From: Anthoceros angustus
Taxonomy: Eukaryota > Streptophyta > Anthocerotopsida > Anthocerotales > Anthocerotaceae
Reading direction: 5' to 3'
Assembly: GCA_010909165.1 (NCBI GenBank)
Contig: MU008151.1
Span: 744,001-808,000, forward strand
DNA: 64,000 bases
The notes below the pieces were generated by a model, which did no database searches, was not told the DNA's origin, and was given only the letters and a program-made list of their open reading frames with translations. Positions 11,011-22,400 of the stretch are shown here, in pieces (position 1 is the stretch's first letter; every line of letters starts with the position of its first letter). Made by a program: the position numbers and the translations under genes.

Positions 11011-12331
11011 GGCATGGAGTAGAAAGCTCTTCGTCTCTTCAGGGCTATGCCAGAGGAAGGGCACCCGATGCCCTAACACTGAAGATCGGCCAGTCTGACT
11101 TTGCAATGTGACTTGTGCATCAAACTTGGGCATAAGACAGACCAATTCCTGAACAGATAACTCAGCTAGCTTTTTCTGGCAAAACGGTAACCCGCTAAAC
11201 ACACCCGCCTTGTCTGTATGCAGCCATGGCCTAAACGCCACGGCTCCAGCAACCACCGCCTGCACTATAGGAGCAGCAGCACCGGTGAGCCCACTACTTA
11301 TACAAAATGGCATGGGCAGAACAACACGGTTTTCCGTCGGGATGTGGAGACAAGCACCTGTCTGCTTCCGTCACCAGCCGTACATGACTGTAGAGTGCTA
11401 AGCAGGATCTGCTAAGGATCTGGTGCTGGATGGAGAACAAATCAAAAACCTGCACATGGATCAACTTCGAGCCAAAAGGGGCTGATAAATCAAAATCCCG
11501 CAGTACTCACAGGCAGCACCGGCAGACCATTCAACTTGGACAGAGCTTCGCTTCCATGGACGATATCGACCAACTTAGTACCCGTGTCGACTGGAGCACT
11601 GTCCAGCAGTGCTTCAGACATCACCCTGGGCATGTTCAGACATCCGAGCATCAGCCACCTGCAAAGACAATAAGCACGAACTGCATTTGAATACAACCAA
11701 GCCTTGAATTGGAAGAAAGACCTAACCAAGCACGAGAGGTTTAAGGAAACAACAGACGCACGGGCTGCATGCGGTCGATGCCGCAGCCATGTCTTCTCCA
11801 GGTAGGTTTCCATCAGGGCAGACAGTATGAAGGGAATTGACCGACATGGGCCCTGAGCGAGCGAGGATTACTCCACCTTGTCAGCACATTCTCGCATGCA
11901 TGCAAGGACACAGCAGGAATCCCCAAACGGGTGGAGAATTAGCCCTGGCTAGGATTCAGCAGGAGGCCCCAAGCGGGTGGGGAATTAGCGACAACAGTCC
12001 CACAACATCGTGAGGTCACACAATCCGACTTGGTATTACTTGGTTGGTGGGAGGCCCGCACAGAAGAGTTCTGCAAAGTAAGCAGCGTCAACCTCCGGCC
12101 AGCCTATCACCCCTTCAAAAATGAAAGCGTACAATAGACGCAGCGCCGGGCTTCGACCCAGCGCTTTGTTTTCCTTACTCATTAGTTTAAGGCAACCTCT
12201 TTGTCAGAGAGAGGGATATTAATAGGGCAAAAGGGTGACTCAACGTGTGCTAGCAATATGGGGTATTTGACTTTCGGGTTGGTTCAGCGGAAGCTCTCGG
12301 TTTCTTAGCTGGGGCACGAGCGGTCTGTTAG
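11011..12331. other. Intergenic stretch, no supported gene
   Basis: No open frame here resembles a known protein. A direct repeat of about 49 bases (CAGCAGGA..CCCCAA.CGGGTGG.GAATTAGC) is present at about 11910 and 11959. The right end is the 5' flank of the PPR locus that follows. Confidence 0.5.
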
Positions 12332-15300
12332 GTGAACGTGGACCTGAATGCAATGAAGTGTGGAGGTGGCGCACTGCCAATCAAGTATGTGTGCATCAGC
12401 TCTGTTTTTGTTGATGTAGACGATGGCTGTCTAGCGAATTCTATTAGTTTCAAACAGCGTTTCCTGGTCACGAACAAGGCAAGGACAGAACTGTTCAACG
12501 AGGTCGTCTTGGTAAATAGCTTGTACAAGCCAGTTTTGGTGGATGCCCAGTTGGATGTGCATTTGGGTTGTAGTGGCATGCGGCCATCCATCTCGAGTTT
12601 GCAGGCCGAGGAGAGGCCTGCAGGATATGGATGGGGAGTGACTCCGAAAACCGTGAGCCAACTATGTCAGCAGGGACATATCAGTGAGGCTGTCGAGGCT
12701 CTGGCAGTTCTGGCGCACTCAAACCCAGTCATTCGTATCCCACACCATCTCTTGTATGCGGTGCTGCAGCAATGTTTGAGGAAGAAAGATTTGGTTCTGG
12801 GTCGCCGAGTCCATGCTGTGTGTGTGAAAGTGGGGTATGAGTCGGACACGTTTTTGTGCAACCATCTCCTACGAATGTATTCGTCCCATGCCCGGCTGCA
12901 GGAAGCCATGGATGTGTTCAGCTTAGTAGGCAAACCGGATGCCTTCACGTGGTCTGCCATAATATCTGCACATGTCCACCATGGGCAAGCAAGGCAGGCC
13001 CTACAACTGTATCTTGAGATGCGCAGGTCCAGCGTGAAGCCAGATGGCCATGTGTTTGTAGCGGCTCTACAGGCTTGTGCAAGGGAAGCAGACTTGGAAA
13101 CTGGGCAGCAGGTGCATGCTGATGTGATGGCCAGTGGTGTTGGGGTTGATCTGTTTATTTCTAGTTGCTTGGTGGACATGTATGCAAAATGTGGCAGCTT
13201 GAAGGATGCGCGAAGAGTGTTTGATGGGCTTCCTGAAAGAGACGTGGTGTTGTGGAATGCCATGATGGCAGGATATTCTCAGCACGGCATGAGTCAGGAA
13301 GCCCTTCAGCTCTACGCTGATATGCAACAAGAAGGCATCACTGCAGCTGATCCTGTGACATATGTGTGCCTCCTTCAGGCATGTGCAAGTGAGGGTATTT
13401 CGGCATTGGAGAAGGGAAGCAGCTTCATGCACGGATTGAAGAGCGAGGGCTGCAGGCTGATGTGGTTTTAGCAAACAGTTTGGTAAACATGTATGCTAAA
13501 TGTGGCAGCCTGGAGGATGCTCAGGGCGTGTTTGACAGCCTTCGTCAAAAGAACGTGGTCACGTGGACCAGTCTCATAGCCGGTTATTCCCATCAGGGCA
13601 TGGGTCAGGAAGCCCTTTGTCTTTATAGTGCTATGCAAGAAGAAGGCATTGCTGCACCTAATTCAGTGACATTTGTTTGCCTCCTGCAGGCGTGTGCAAG
13701 TGTGGGCACCCCAGCTTTGGAGAAGGGAAGCAGCTTCATGCACAAATTGTGGAACAAGGGCTGGGGCCGATGTGGCTGTGGCCAACAGTTTGGTAAACAT
13801 GTATGCAAGTGTGGCAGCCTAGAGGATGCTCAGGGCGCATTTGACAGACTTCAGGAAAAAATGTGGTGACGTGGACTGCTCTGATAGCTGGATACTCCCA
13901 GAAGGGCATGGGTCAGGAAGCCCTTTCTCTGTACGGTGAAATGCAACATGAGGGCATTGCAGCACCTGATTCTGTTACATTTCTGTGCCTCCTCCAAGCA
14001 TGTGCAAGTGTTGGTATCTCTGCCTTGGACAAGGGAAGCAGCTCCATGCACAGATTGGTGACGAGGGACTTTTAACCGATGACTTTGTCGCCAGCAGTTT
14101 GGTAAACATGTATGCGAAATGTGGCAGTCTAGAGGATGCTCAGAACGTATTTGACACGCTTAGTCAAAGGAATGTGGTGACTTGGAATGCCATCATAGCA
14201 GGATATTCCCAGCAGGGCAGGGGCAGGAAGCCCTTCGCCTCTACAGTGCGATGCAACAAGAAGGCTTAATTGCACCTGATTCTGTGACGTTTGTGTGTCT
14301 CCTGCAGGCTTGTGCAAGTATGGGCACTTCAGCTTTGGAGAATGGGAAACAGCTTCATGCACAGATTCGAGAAGGAGGACTTCAAGCCGATGTGTTTCTA
14401 GCCAACAGTTTGGTAAATATGTATGCAAGTGTGGGAGCTTGGAAGACGCTCAGAGAGTGTTTGATGGGCTTTTCCAAAAGATGTGGTGACATGGAATGCC
14501 ATGATAGCTGGTTATTCGCAGCAGGGCATGGGTCTCGAGGCCATTCATCTTTACAGCGCCATGCAAGAAGAAGGCACTGCTGCACCCTCTGGTATGACAT
14601 TCGTGGCGCTCTTGCAGGCATGTGCAGATTTGGCAGCTTTACAGCTGGGAAGGCAGCTGCATGTAGAAATTGAGGAGCAAGGGCTTGAAGTTGATGTGTT
14701 TGTAGCCATCAGTCTGATTAACATGTATGCAAAGTCTGGGAGCATGGTTGATGCACAGCAAGTGTTTGATGCAATGCCCGCAAGAGATGTAGTTGCCTGG
14801 AACGCACTGATTGCCGGGTATACTCGTCAAGGGACAGTGAAGTGGTTTTGGCTTGGTTCACAGAATGGGAGAGGATGGTGTACAGCCAGATGGCATCACA
14901 TTTGTGAGTGTACTAACAGCATGCAGTCATGCAGGTCTCGTGAGCAAGGGCAAGACTACTTTGAGGATATGAGAGGACACTATGGCATCACTCCAATGGC
15001 AGAGCACTACTCATGTATGGTTGATCTCCTGGGCCGTGCTGGCCAACTTGATGAGGCCCTCATGGTGGCAAAGACAATGCCGATACCACCTGATACCACA
15101 GTTTGGCACATGCTCTTGGGTGCCTGTCAAAAGTGGAGGAATGTTGAGGTGGGATGCCATGCTTTCAATGAAGCAGTGAAGCTTGACCAAAAAGATCCAT
15201 CAGCGTATGTGTTGATGTCGAACATATACGTCAGTGCCCAGATGTGGAAGGAGGCAGAGGAGATGCAACAGATCCGGAAAAGAGTCGGGGCATGGAAGCA

Positions 15301-15478
15301 GCCAGGGGAGAGCTGGTGGACAGACATGGACGGACTGGTGCATAGTTTTGTGGTTGGGGATAAAAAGCATCCCAAGAGTGAAGGTATGCATGCAGGGGTG
15401 CAACAGCAAGCTTGCAACATGAAGAGCGAAGGGTATGTGCCACATCTAGACTTGTGCTTGGGGGACGGACATACCTGA
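12332..15478 (+). pseudogene. WW-type PLS PPR protein, frame-broken
   Basis: The first open frame (12332-13471) gives an N-terminus, then VTPKTVSQLCQQGHISEAVEAL and PLS repeats. The rest continues in at least six frame segments: 13462-13869, 13863-14075, 13985-14269, 14182-14428, 14295-14489 and 14483-15478. The last segment holds the final repeats, E1/E2 (TTVWHMLLGACQKW) and the PG box as ESWWTDMDGLVHSFVVGD, so it is WW class. The frame stops at 15478. In another frame sequence past the stop gives DIPDDDKETQLGG..HKE, which could be the first bases of a lost DYW domain. Breaks fall in G runs (GAGAAGGGAAGCAG) and A runs (CAAAAGATGTGG). Expected role if intact: sequence-specific RNA binding in an organelle. 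Confidence 0.75.
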
Positions 15479-15539
15479 TGATGACAAGGAAACCCAGTTG
15501 GGTGGCAGGCAACACAAGGAGTGCTCTTCTTTGGCTGAC

Positions 15540-16330
15540 TTCCATGATGTAGAGTCCAATGAGGTCCTCTGGCTAAACAATTTTGACAGGCCAGTTGCAG
15601 TGGAATGCGCAACTGTCTGGTCTGGATATGTAAATGGGGCATGAAACCCCTATATCCGACTAGAGCGTCCTGGATTATGATCATTAGCCTTCAGATCCCT
15701 GCAGGACAGCAAAAGGGCAATAACGACTTAAAGCACCTATGACTGTGGCAGCTCACTGAGGCTACTAATGCTTTGGGAGTTCTGTTTCTGGGTCGCCAGT
15801 ACTGGTTCATGTCTTGAATGTGAAAATGGGCTACTATTCGGCTACGTTCTTGTGCAATCACATGTTACGACTTTATACCAAGTTGCAAGAAGCAATGGAG
15901 GTGTTTGTTATGGTCAAGAGACCGAATGCCTTCATGTGGTCGTCCGTAATTTCTGCCCCATGTGCAACAGGGACAAGCTAAGTAGACTATACAACTATAT
16001 CACCAGATGCGGAGGTCAAGCGTGAAGCGAGATGGCCATGTGTTTGTGGCAGCCCTACAGGCATGTGCAAGTGTTGGTTTCCCAGCGTCGGAGAGGGAAG
16101 GAAGCAACTTCATGGACAGATTGGTGAGCAGGCGATTCACACTGATGTGGTTGTTGGTTGCAGTCTAGTTAGCATGCTGCAGGAGAGCCAAGCATACGCA
16201 AGCAGCCTGGCCAGAGCTGGTGGACAGACATGGAGGGACTGGTGCACTGGTTTGTTGTTGGGGATACTAAAAGGCTTCACGAGAGTGACACAGTATATAC
16301 GCAAGGCTGATGAAGTAGGCGGCTATCACG
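15540..16330 (+). pseudogene. Internally deleted mini PPR gene
   Basis: A PPR N-terminal signature (GAGGTCCTCTGGCTAAACAA, EVLWLNN) at about 15570 is followed at 15765-16060 by a frame-shifted copy of the first repeats (VLNVKMGYYSATFLCNHM, NAFMWSSVISA). One L/S piece follows (GRKQLHGQIGEQAIHTDVVVG). Near 16190 the sequence jumps directly to the PG box (KQPGQSWWTDMEGLVH) and a tail ending near 16310. Everything between, which is six or more repeats in the relatives, is missing. This is a deleted copy and not a gene. Confidence 0.75.
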
Positions 16331-16780
16331 CCAGGATCAAGGCAAAAACAGACACAGGCTGCATGCAGTCGATGCCATAGCCTTGTCTTCTCTAGCTAGG
16401 TTTCCCAGCAGGGCAGACTGTAGCTAGGGCATAGACGGACATGGTATATTCAGAATGTGCGATATTCACTTTCCACGTTCGGCTTCAGCTCGAGCTCTTG
16501 CTTTCGATCTGCAGCGGTCTGATGAAGTGAAATAGGCCCAAGCAGCAGCACGCAGGATTGGCAAGCATATGATTGGCAAGAAGAAGTACGCAGAATTGGC
16601 AAGCACACGACCAACACCATAATCGGCTACGTCCTTTTTGGATCCCATGCTCTGTAGAAAACAATGCAGGTACATGTTTGTTTGGGAGACAAACTAACTT
16701 CCCCCTCTTCAATTGTTGAAACCTTGAATGTCTTTCTAACAAAGTGCCTGCAGGCATATGTATTAGAGACGAACTAAGCA

Positions 16781-16890
16781 AGCAACCTTAAAAACTGTGC
16801 AGTCCAGCAACCTTAAAAACTGCGCAGTCAAGCAGCCTTAGAAACTGCGCAGTCACGCAACCTAGAAACTGCGCAGTTACGCAACCTGCG
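16781..16890. repeat. 26 bp tandem repeat, about 4 copies
   Basis: AGCAACCTTAAAAACTG(C/T)GCAGTC recurs from 16781 with progressive divergence (AGCAGCCTTAGAAACTGCGC, then GCAACCTAGAAACTGCGCAG). Confidence 0.85.
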
Positions 16891-17248
16891 AAATAGTACT
16901 GAGATGGGATGTTTAAGAATGGGATGGGTGTTGAAGAGTGGGGTGTATATATACCATCTGAGATAAAAATCCTGTAGTTAAGCAAAAATTTTGTAGTTAA
17001 ATAAGCTATGAAAGGATCAATATTGAGATGGCGTGTTGTGGTTAGATCAATATTGAGATGGGTATCATCCTTTGCGTCTTATTGTGGTACTTTGCAATTG
17101 TTCACTACTATGTGGACGTGCCGACCTCACACAAGGGTGCCATCATCTCCATGTTAAATGCCTTATGGCCAAGGCATCTAACATCTATCCGGATATTATA
17201 TAGTCCATGTTAATAGAAATGGAAACAATCTAGAACTAAATGAAATTG

Positions 17249-17395
17249 GTGTGAAATTGGCAGATTCACAATTAATAGGACTACGTTTCGGTGTGAAATC
17301 AATAGATTCACAATTAATAGGACTATGTTTCGGTGTGAAATCAGCATATTCACAATTAATTAGGGACTACATTTGGGTTTGAAATTATTATATTC
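17249..17395. repeat. 42 bp tandem repeat, 3.5 copies
   Basis: Units starting GTGTGAAAT at 17249, 17291 and 17333 contain TTCACAATTAATAGGACTA and are spaced exactly 42 bases. A partial fourth begins near 17377. Confidence 0.9.
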
Positions 17396-17463
17396 TCTTG
17401 AACACTCCATGGGCTAAGTAAGTATTCATTGTATACATGTTAACGTTGGAGCACATGAGATAC

Positions 17464-17549
17464 AAGTTTGAATAATATGTTTGAGGTAAGTAATTAACAA
17501 GTTTGAATATGTTTGAGTAAGTAATTAACGAGTTTGCATATGTTTGGAA
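17464..17549. repeat. ~37 bp tandem repeat, about 2.5 copies
   Basis: AAGTTTGAATA..TGTTTGAG.TAAGTAATTAAC(A/G) is repeated from 17464, and ends at GTTTGCATATGTTTGG. Confidence 0.7.
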
Positions 17550-17611
17550 CTGATTAAGTGCCGGAAAGAAGCCATGTACATGGTAGTGGCCAACTGGTAA
17601 GCATTCAAGCT

Positions 17612-18820
17612 TCAGGCCGAGCAAGAGCGAACTCTCTCTTGAATCAATCGTCTTTCCCAGTCGGCGACACCTGTGAAAGCGTAGTTTGGAAGATGTTCGA
17701 ATGGAGCCTTCAAAGGATCGTTCTTAGCCAAGTCGTAAGTCGCTCCTCTGATGGCATCCTTCTTGGGACCACATGGCCGCTTTGAGGTGACCATGTTGTA
17801 TGCGGCTTCCAACTGCACGTACAGAGGGAGAAAGTTAAGGGAGAGGAGTGTGAGTATGTGAGAACGGATGCAAGTAAGGGAAGGGCTGATCTTGAAGGAT
17901 GTGAGCTCATGGGTTTACGTACATCTATGTTGTGGAACCAGAAGAGGTAGGCTATGACAACAGCGGGTGCCCTGCCAAGGCCTGCTGTGCAATGCACGTA
18001 AACGGTTCGGCCTTCGAGTTGAGATAGCGCCCGTTCCAGGGCAGACACGGCCTTGGGCAGCTCCTGCCGCAAAGACTGGGCATCGAAATCTCTGGCCTGC
18101 AGAAAGTTTAACGAAAGAAATCAATGTCGCAGGTCACAAGAGATGTTGTTGAGATCGGCCAAGGTGAAGCAAGTGAGGTACGGGCCCAGCAGCGACGATC
18201 CAACAAGAGCGTTTAGCTCACCGGCTTCCGCACATGGAGGATGCCATGATGCTTGCACCTTCGCACCACCGAGTCGATGTCAATGCCCCAGTATTGCACG
18301 TCCTTGTCCTGCTGCAAGCTCAAGATCGCGCCCACGTCGTGATCCGAATGAAGACGATCGATATCGGCCGGGCTCTGCGGCTGTGACCCCACGATGATGT
18401 TGCTGGTGATGCGCGTCAAATGCATGCCTGAGCGATTGCAACACGAAAGCAGTGATCAGAATCGCCCGATGTCGCGGAGTGCACACTCTGTACGTAGGTT
18501 GGTGGAGGATGCTCACCCAAATCGTGGTGGTACTCGAAGGGATTCCTCATTTGCCGCTGCATGTTGTTGTTGTAATCCTTCGTCTTCCTAACCGGCTGCT
18601 GCTGCTTATCTGCCTGCATAGCAATTATACTGGTGGAGACGCTGCCCAGCCGCCGAATCTCCCGTGGACACAGGTTCTTGAGACAAATCCTAGCGGCACG
18701 CTTTCCCGTGAAGCTACTAGTACTGGATCCAGTGCTGAAACTGTCATCAATCCTGTGAAGTGCGCGGTTAGCCCCTGCTGCGGTTGCTCCTGATGCTCCT
18801 GTTGACGCTGTGGTGAACAT
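17612..18820 (-). CDS. LSF2: Phosphoglucan phosphatase LSF2 (LIKE SEX4 2)
   Basis: Four minus-strand exons are inferred: 18517-18820, 18222-18427, 17923-18096 and 17612-17812. All have GT-AG borders and give 294 residues. The protein has a serine/threonine- and alanine-rich N-terminus compatible with a plastid transit peptide. After RNPFEYHHDLG comes a dual-specificity phosphatase domain (NIIVGSQPQ, LQQDKDVQYWGIDID). The catalytic loop is HCTAGLGR, with the nucleophile near Cys206. The C-terminal motif contains CGPKKDAIRGATYDLAKND and ends ADWERRLIQERVR, as in LSF2 and not SEX4; no carbohydrate-binding module follows. LSF2 removes phosphate, mainly at the C3 position of glucosyl units, during starch breakdown in the chloroplast. 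Frames are clean. The exact first ATG is uncertain. Confidence 0.93.
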
Positions 18821-19448
18821 GACAATTCGAGGATGATGTACTGGTTAAGCCTTAGAAAGAAGGAGAGAAGGAGAGAAAGCTGTGGGTTCCTTGGGTCTCA
18901 AGAGGGAACGATCATAGATAGAGGCCTAGGACAATCCGCTGAAATTTGTATAGGGAGAAAAATTGTGGGTTCCTTAGGCCTCGTTCAGTGAGAAAAAGTT
19001 GTGGGTTCCTTGGACCTCGAGTGGGAATGATGTTAGACTGAGGAGAAAAAGTCGTGGGTTTCTTGGGTCTCAATGGGAATGGGAATGGGAATAGGAATGA
19101 GACGATCAGTAGGAATAGGAATTGGTAGATACCGATACACATATATAGGGAGAAAATAACCATGGCTTCCTTGGGCCTCGGCATTACGGCCATCCAGTAT
19201 CGACCTTGGGCCTCGGGGTTGTTGCCAGTGGTAGACAACCTCCCACATTCGAACGAACTTTGGTAGGAAGTGTTCTGCTGATCACTCCGGATGGGGGACC
19301 GGATCATAAACCCTCTATGTATGAGCTTCATGAACCAAAGTACATAAATTTGCAACTTCAAACAGAAAGAAAAGGAAAGCGCAGTTTGGAGAAGCCGGAA
19401 GATGGAAGAATGTGATTTGAGACGAGGGAAAAGGGCTCAGAGCTTGAG
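18821..19448. repeat. Intergenic with ~5 imperfect copies of a GTGGGTTCCTTGG repeat
   Basis: GAGAAA(A/G)..(T/C)GTGGGTTCCTTGGG(T/C)CTC occurs at about 18870, 18955, 18990, 19041 and, more diverged, 19150-19220, with a GGGAAT microsatellite at 19073-19095. No gene is supported. This is the region between the LSF2 start and the next PPR locus. Confidence 0.6.
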
Positions 19449-22400
19449 ATGGTGCAGGAGCTCCTGTGGAGATCGTTTTTGAGGACTCGACAAGGACAAT
19501 TTGGTGTGTTAATAGGCAGAAGAGATATCGTTCAACCGACATGGATTTTGTCGAGCAACGGGGCCGTCAGTAGCAGCAGTAGCAGGAGCAGCAGTAGCAT
19601 TAGCAGGAGCAGCAATAGCAGGAGCAGGAGCAGCGGCAGCAGTAGCACTCTTGCAAGGAAGGTTAAAGCTCGTCCAGATCAATGTTTGGCTGGAAAAGCA
19701 TCTGGTTTGCGACTACAGGTTTTGATGGATCAGACACTTGGATGGGATACCGGGGCACATACTCATACTGGAAGCCTCCATGAAGTCCTCTGGCTAAACG
19801 ACGGCCACTACCACAAGCCAGCCCGGGGAGATGAGAAGCTGGCTGGTTTGGATGTGCACATGGGCACTACATCCAGCTCCAGCGTGCCGGATGTTCCTGC
19901 CCCTCACAGGCCTGCAGGATGCGGAAGGGGCGTTGCGGCGGAAACCGTGAGGAGACTATGTCATGATGGCCATCTCGGTCAGGCTGTTGAGGCTTTGGGT
20001 CTTCTGGTGCAGACAGATGGTTGCATTTCGAAACCTCTTTTCTATGCTGTTCTCAAGAATTGTGTGGACACAAAGGACCTCGTTCTAGGTCGCCGTGTCC
20101 ATGCGTTCACCGTGGAAGCGGGGTACGAGTCGGACACGTTCCTGTGCAACCACATCCTGCGCTTGTATGCTTCTCTTGGGAGGTTGCAAGATGCCATGGA
20201 TGTGTTCGACTCTGTTGCCGAACCGGATGCATTCATGTGGTCATCCATAATCTCTGCCCATGTTCGACAAGGAGAAGCTGCAGAGGCCATACAACTCTAT
20301 CAGCGCATGATGTGCACATCACTTGTGAAGCCAGACAGTCATGTCTTTGTAGCAGCTCTGCAGGCTTGTGCAAGGGAGCAGACTTGACAACGGGGAAGCA
20401 GGTGCATGCTCATGCGGTTGCCACTGGTGTTGGCTCTGATTTGTTTGTTTGTAATGGTTTGGTGGACATGTATGCAAAGTGTGGCAGCTTGGAAGATGCT
20501 TATAGAGTGTTTATCAGACTTGGTCGAAAAGATGTAGTAACGTGGAATGCCATGATAGCAGGATATTCTCAACAGGGCATGGGTCAAGAAGCCCTGCAGG
20601 TTTACTGTGCTATGCAAGACCAAAGCATCATTGCACCCAATTCCATGACATTTGCATGCCTCCTGCAGGCATGTGCAAGTTTAGGGCCCCTGTCTTTGAA
20701 GAAGGGATGCGGCTTCACGCAGAGATGGTGGAACGAAAAGTTCAAATGGATGTGGTTGTCGGCTGCAGTCTGGTAAACATGTATGTAAAGTGTGGCACTC
20801 TTCAGGATGCTCAGTGTGTGTTAATAGTCTTAATCAGAAAAATGTGGCCACTTGGAATGCCATGATAGCAGGATATTCCCAGAAGGGAATGGGTCAGGAA
20901 GCGATTCGTGTTTACAGTGCTATGCAAGAAGAAGGAAAAGTTGCACCTGATACTGTGACGTTTGTGTGCCTGTTTCAGGCTTGTGCAAGCATGGGAACCC
21001 CAGCTTGGAAAGGGGTAAGCAGCTTCATGCAAAGATCGGCGACCAAAGGCTTCAGGTCAACATGTTACTGGTTAACAGTTTGATAAACATGTATGCAAAG
21101 TGTGGCAGCTTGGAAGATGCTCAAAGAGTGTTTGACAGACTCCATCAGAAAAACGTAGCGACCTGGAATGCCATGATAACAGGTTATTCCCACAAGGGCA
21201 TGGGTCAGACAGCTCTTGACCTTCACAGTGCCATGCAACAAGAAGGCCTGGTTGTACCCGATTCTGTAACATTTGTGTGCCTCCTGCATGCATGTGCAAG
21301 TCTGGGCAGCCCAGCTTTGGACAAGGGAATGCAGCTCCATGCACAGATTGAAGAAGAAGGACTTCAACGGGACATGGTTGTAGGCTGCAGCCTCGTCAAC
21401 ATGTATGTGAAGTGTGGCAGCCTACAGGATGCCCACATTGTCTTCGACAGACTTAGTCAAAAGATGTTGTGACATGGAATGCCTTGATAGCAGGATATTC
21501 CCAGCAGGACATGGGTCAGGAAGCGCTTTGTCTTTACAGTGCCATGCTGGAAGAAGGAAAAGTTGCACCTGATACTGTGACATTTGTGTGCCTGCTGCAA
21601 GTGTGGGAACTCTGGCTTTGGAACAGGGAAGCAGCTTCATGCACAAATTGTAGAACAAGGACTGCTAGCTGACGCAGTTGTAGGTGGCAGCCTGGTAAAT
21701 ATGTATGCAAAGTGTGGCAGCCTCGAGAATGCTGAGACAGTATTCAACAGACTTCAGAAAAAGGATGCGGTGACATGGACCTCTTTGATAGCAGGGTACT
21801 GCCAGCGGGGCTTGGGCCAGGAAGCGCTTTCCCTGTACACTGCCATGCAACAAGAGGGTGTGGCTGCAGCAACTTCTGTGACATTCGTGTGCCTCCTTCA
21901 GGCATGTGCCATCCTGGGATTCTTGGCTCTGGACAAGGGAAAGGAACTTCATGCTCAGATTAAGGAACAAGGCCTTGAAGCTGATCTGACCGTAGGCAAC
22001 AATTTGATAAACATGTACACAAAATGTGGAAGCCTGGGGATGCGCAGAGCGTGTTTGATAGACTTGGTCAGAAAGATGTGGTGACATGGAATGCCATGAT
22101 AGCAGGATATTCCCAGCAGGACATGGGTCAGGAAGCGCTTTGTCTTTACAGTGCCATGCAACAAGAAGGCCTGGTTGTACCCGATTCTGTGACATTTGCA
22201 TGCCTCCTGCAGGCATGTGCAAGTGTGGGAACTCTGGCTTTGGAAAGGGGTAAGCAGCTTCATGCACAAATTGTAGAACAAGGACTGCTAGCTGACGCAG
22301 TTGTAGGTGGCAGCCTCGTCAACATGTATGCAAAGTGTGGCAGCTTGGAAGATGCTCAAAGAGTGTTTGACAGACTCCATCAGAAAAACGTGGCGACCTG

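Larger units (their letters stand above)
16390..17611. other. Intergenic, AT-richer, with three minisatellites
   Basis: No protein-coding region is supported. The stretch carries the 26 bp, 42 bp and ~37 bp tandem repeats listed separately and is otherwise featureless to me. It is the 3' flank of LSF2. Confidence 0.5.
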
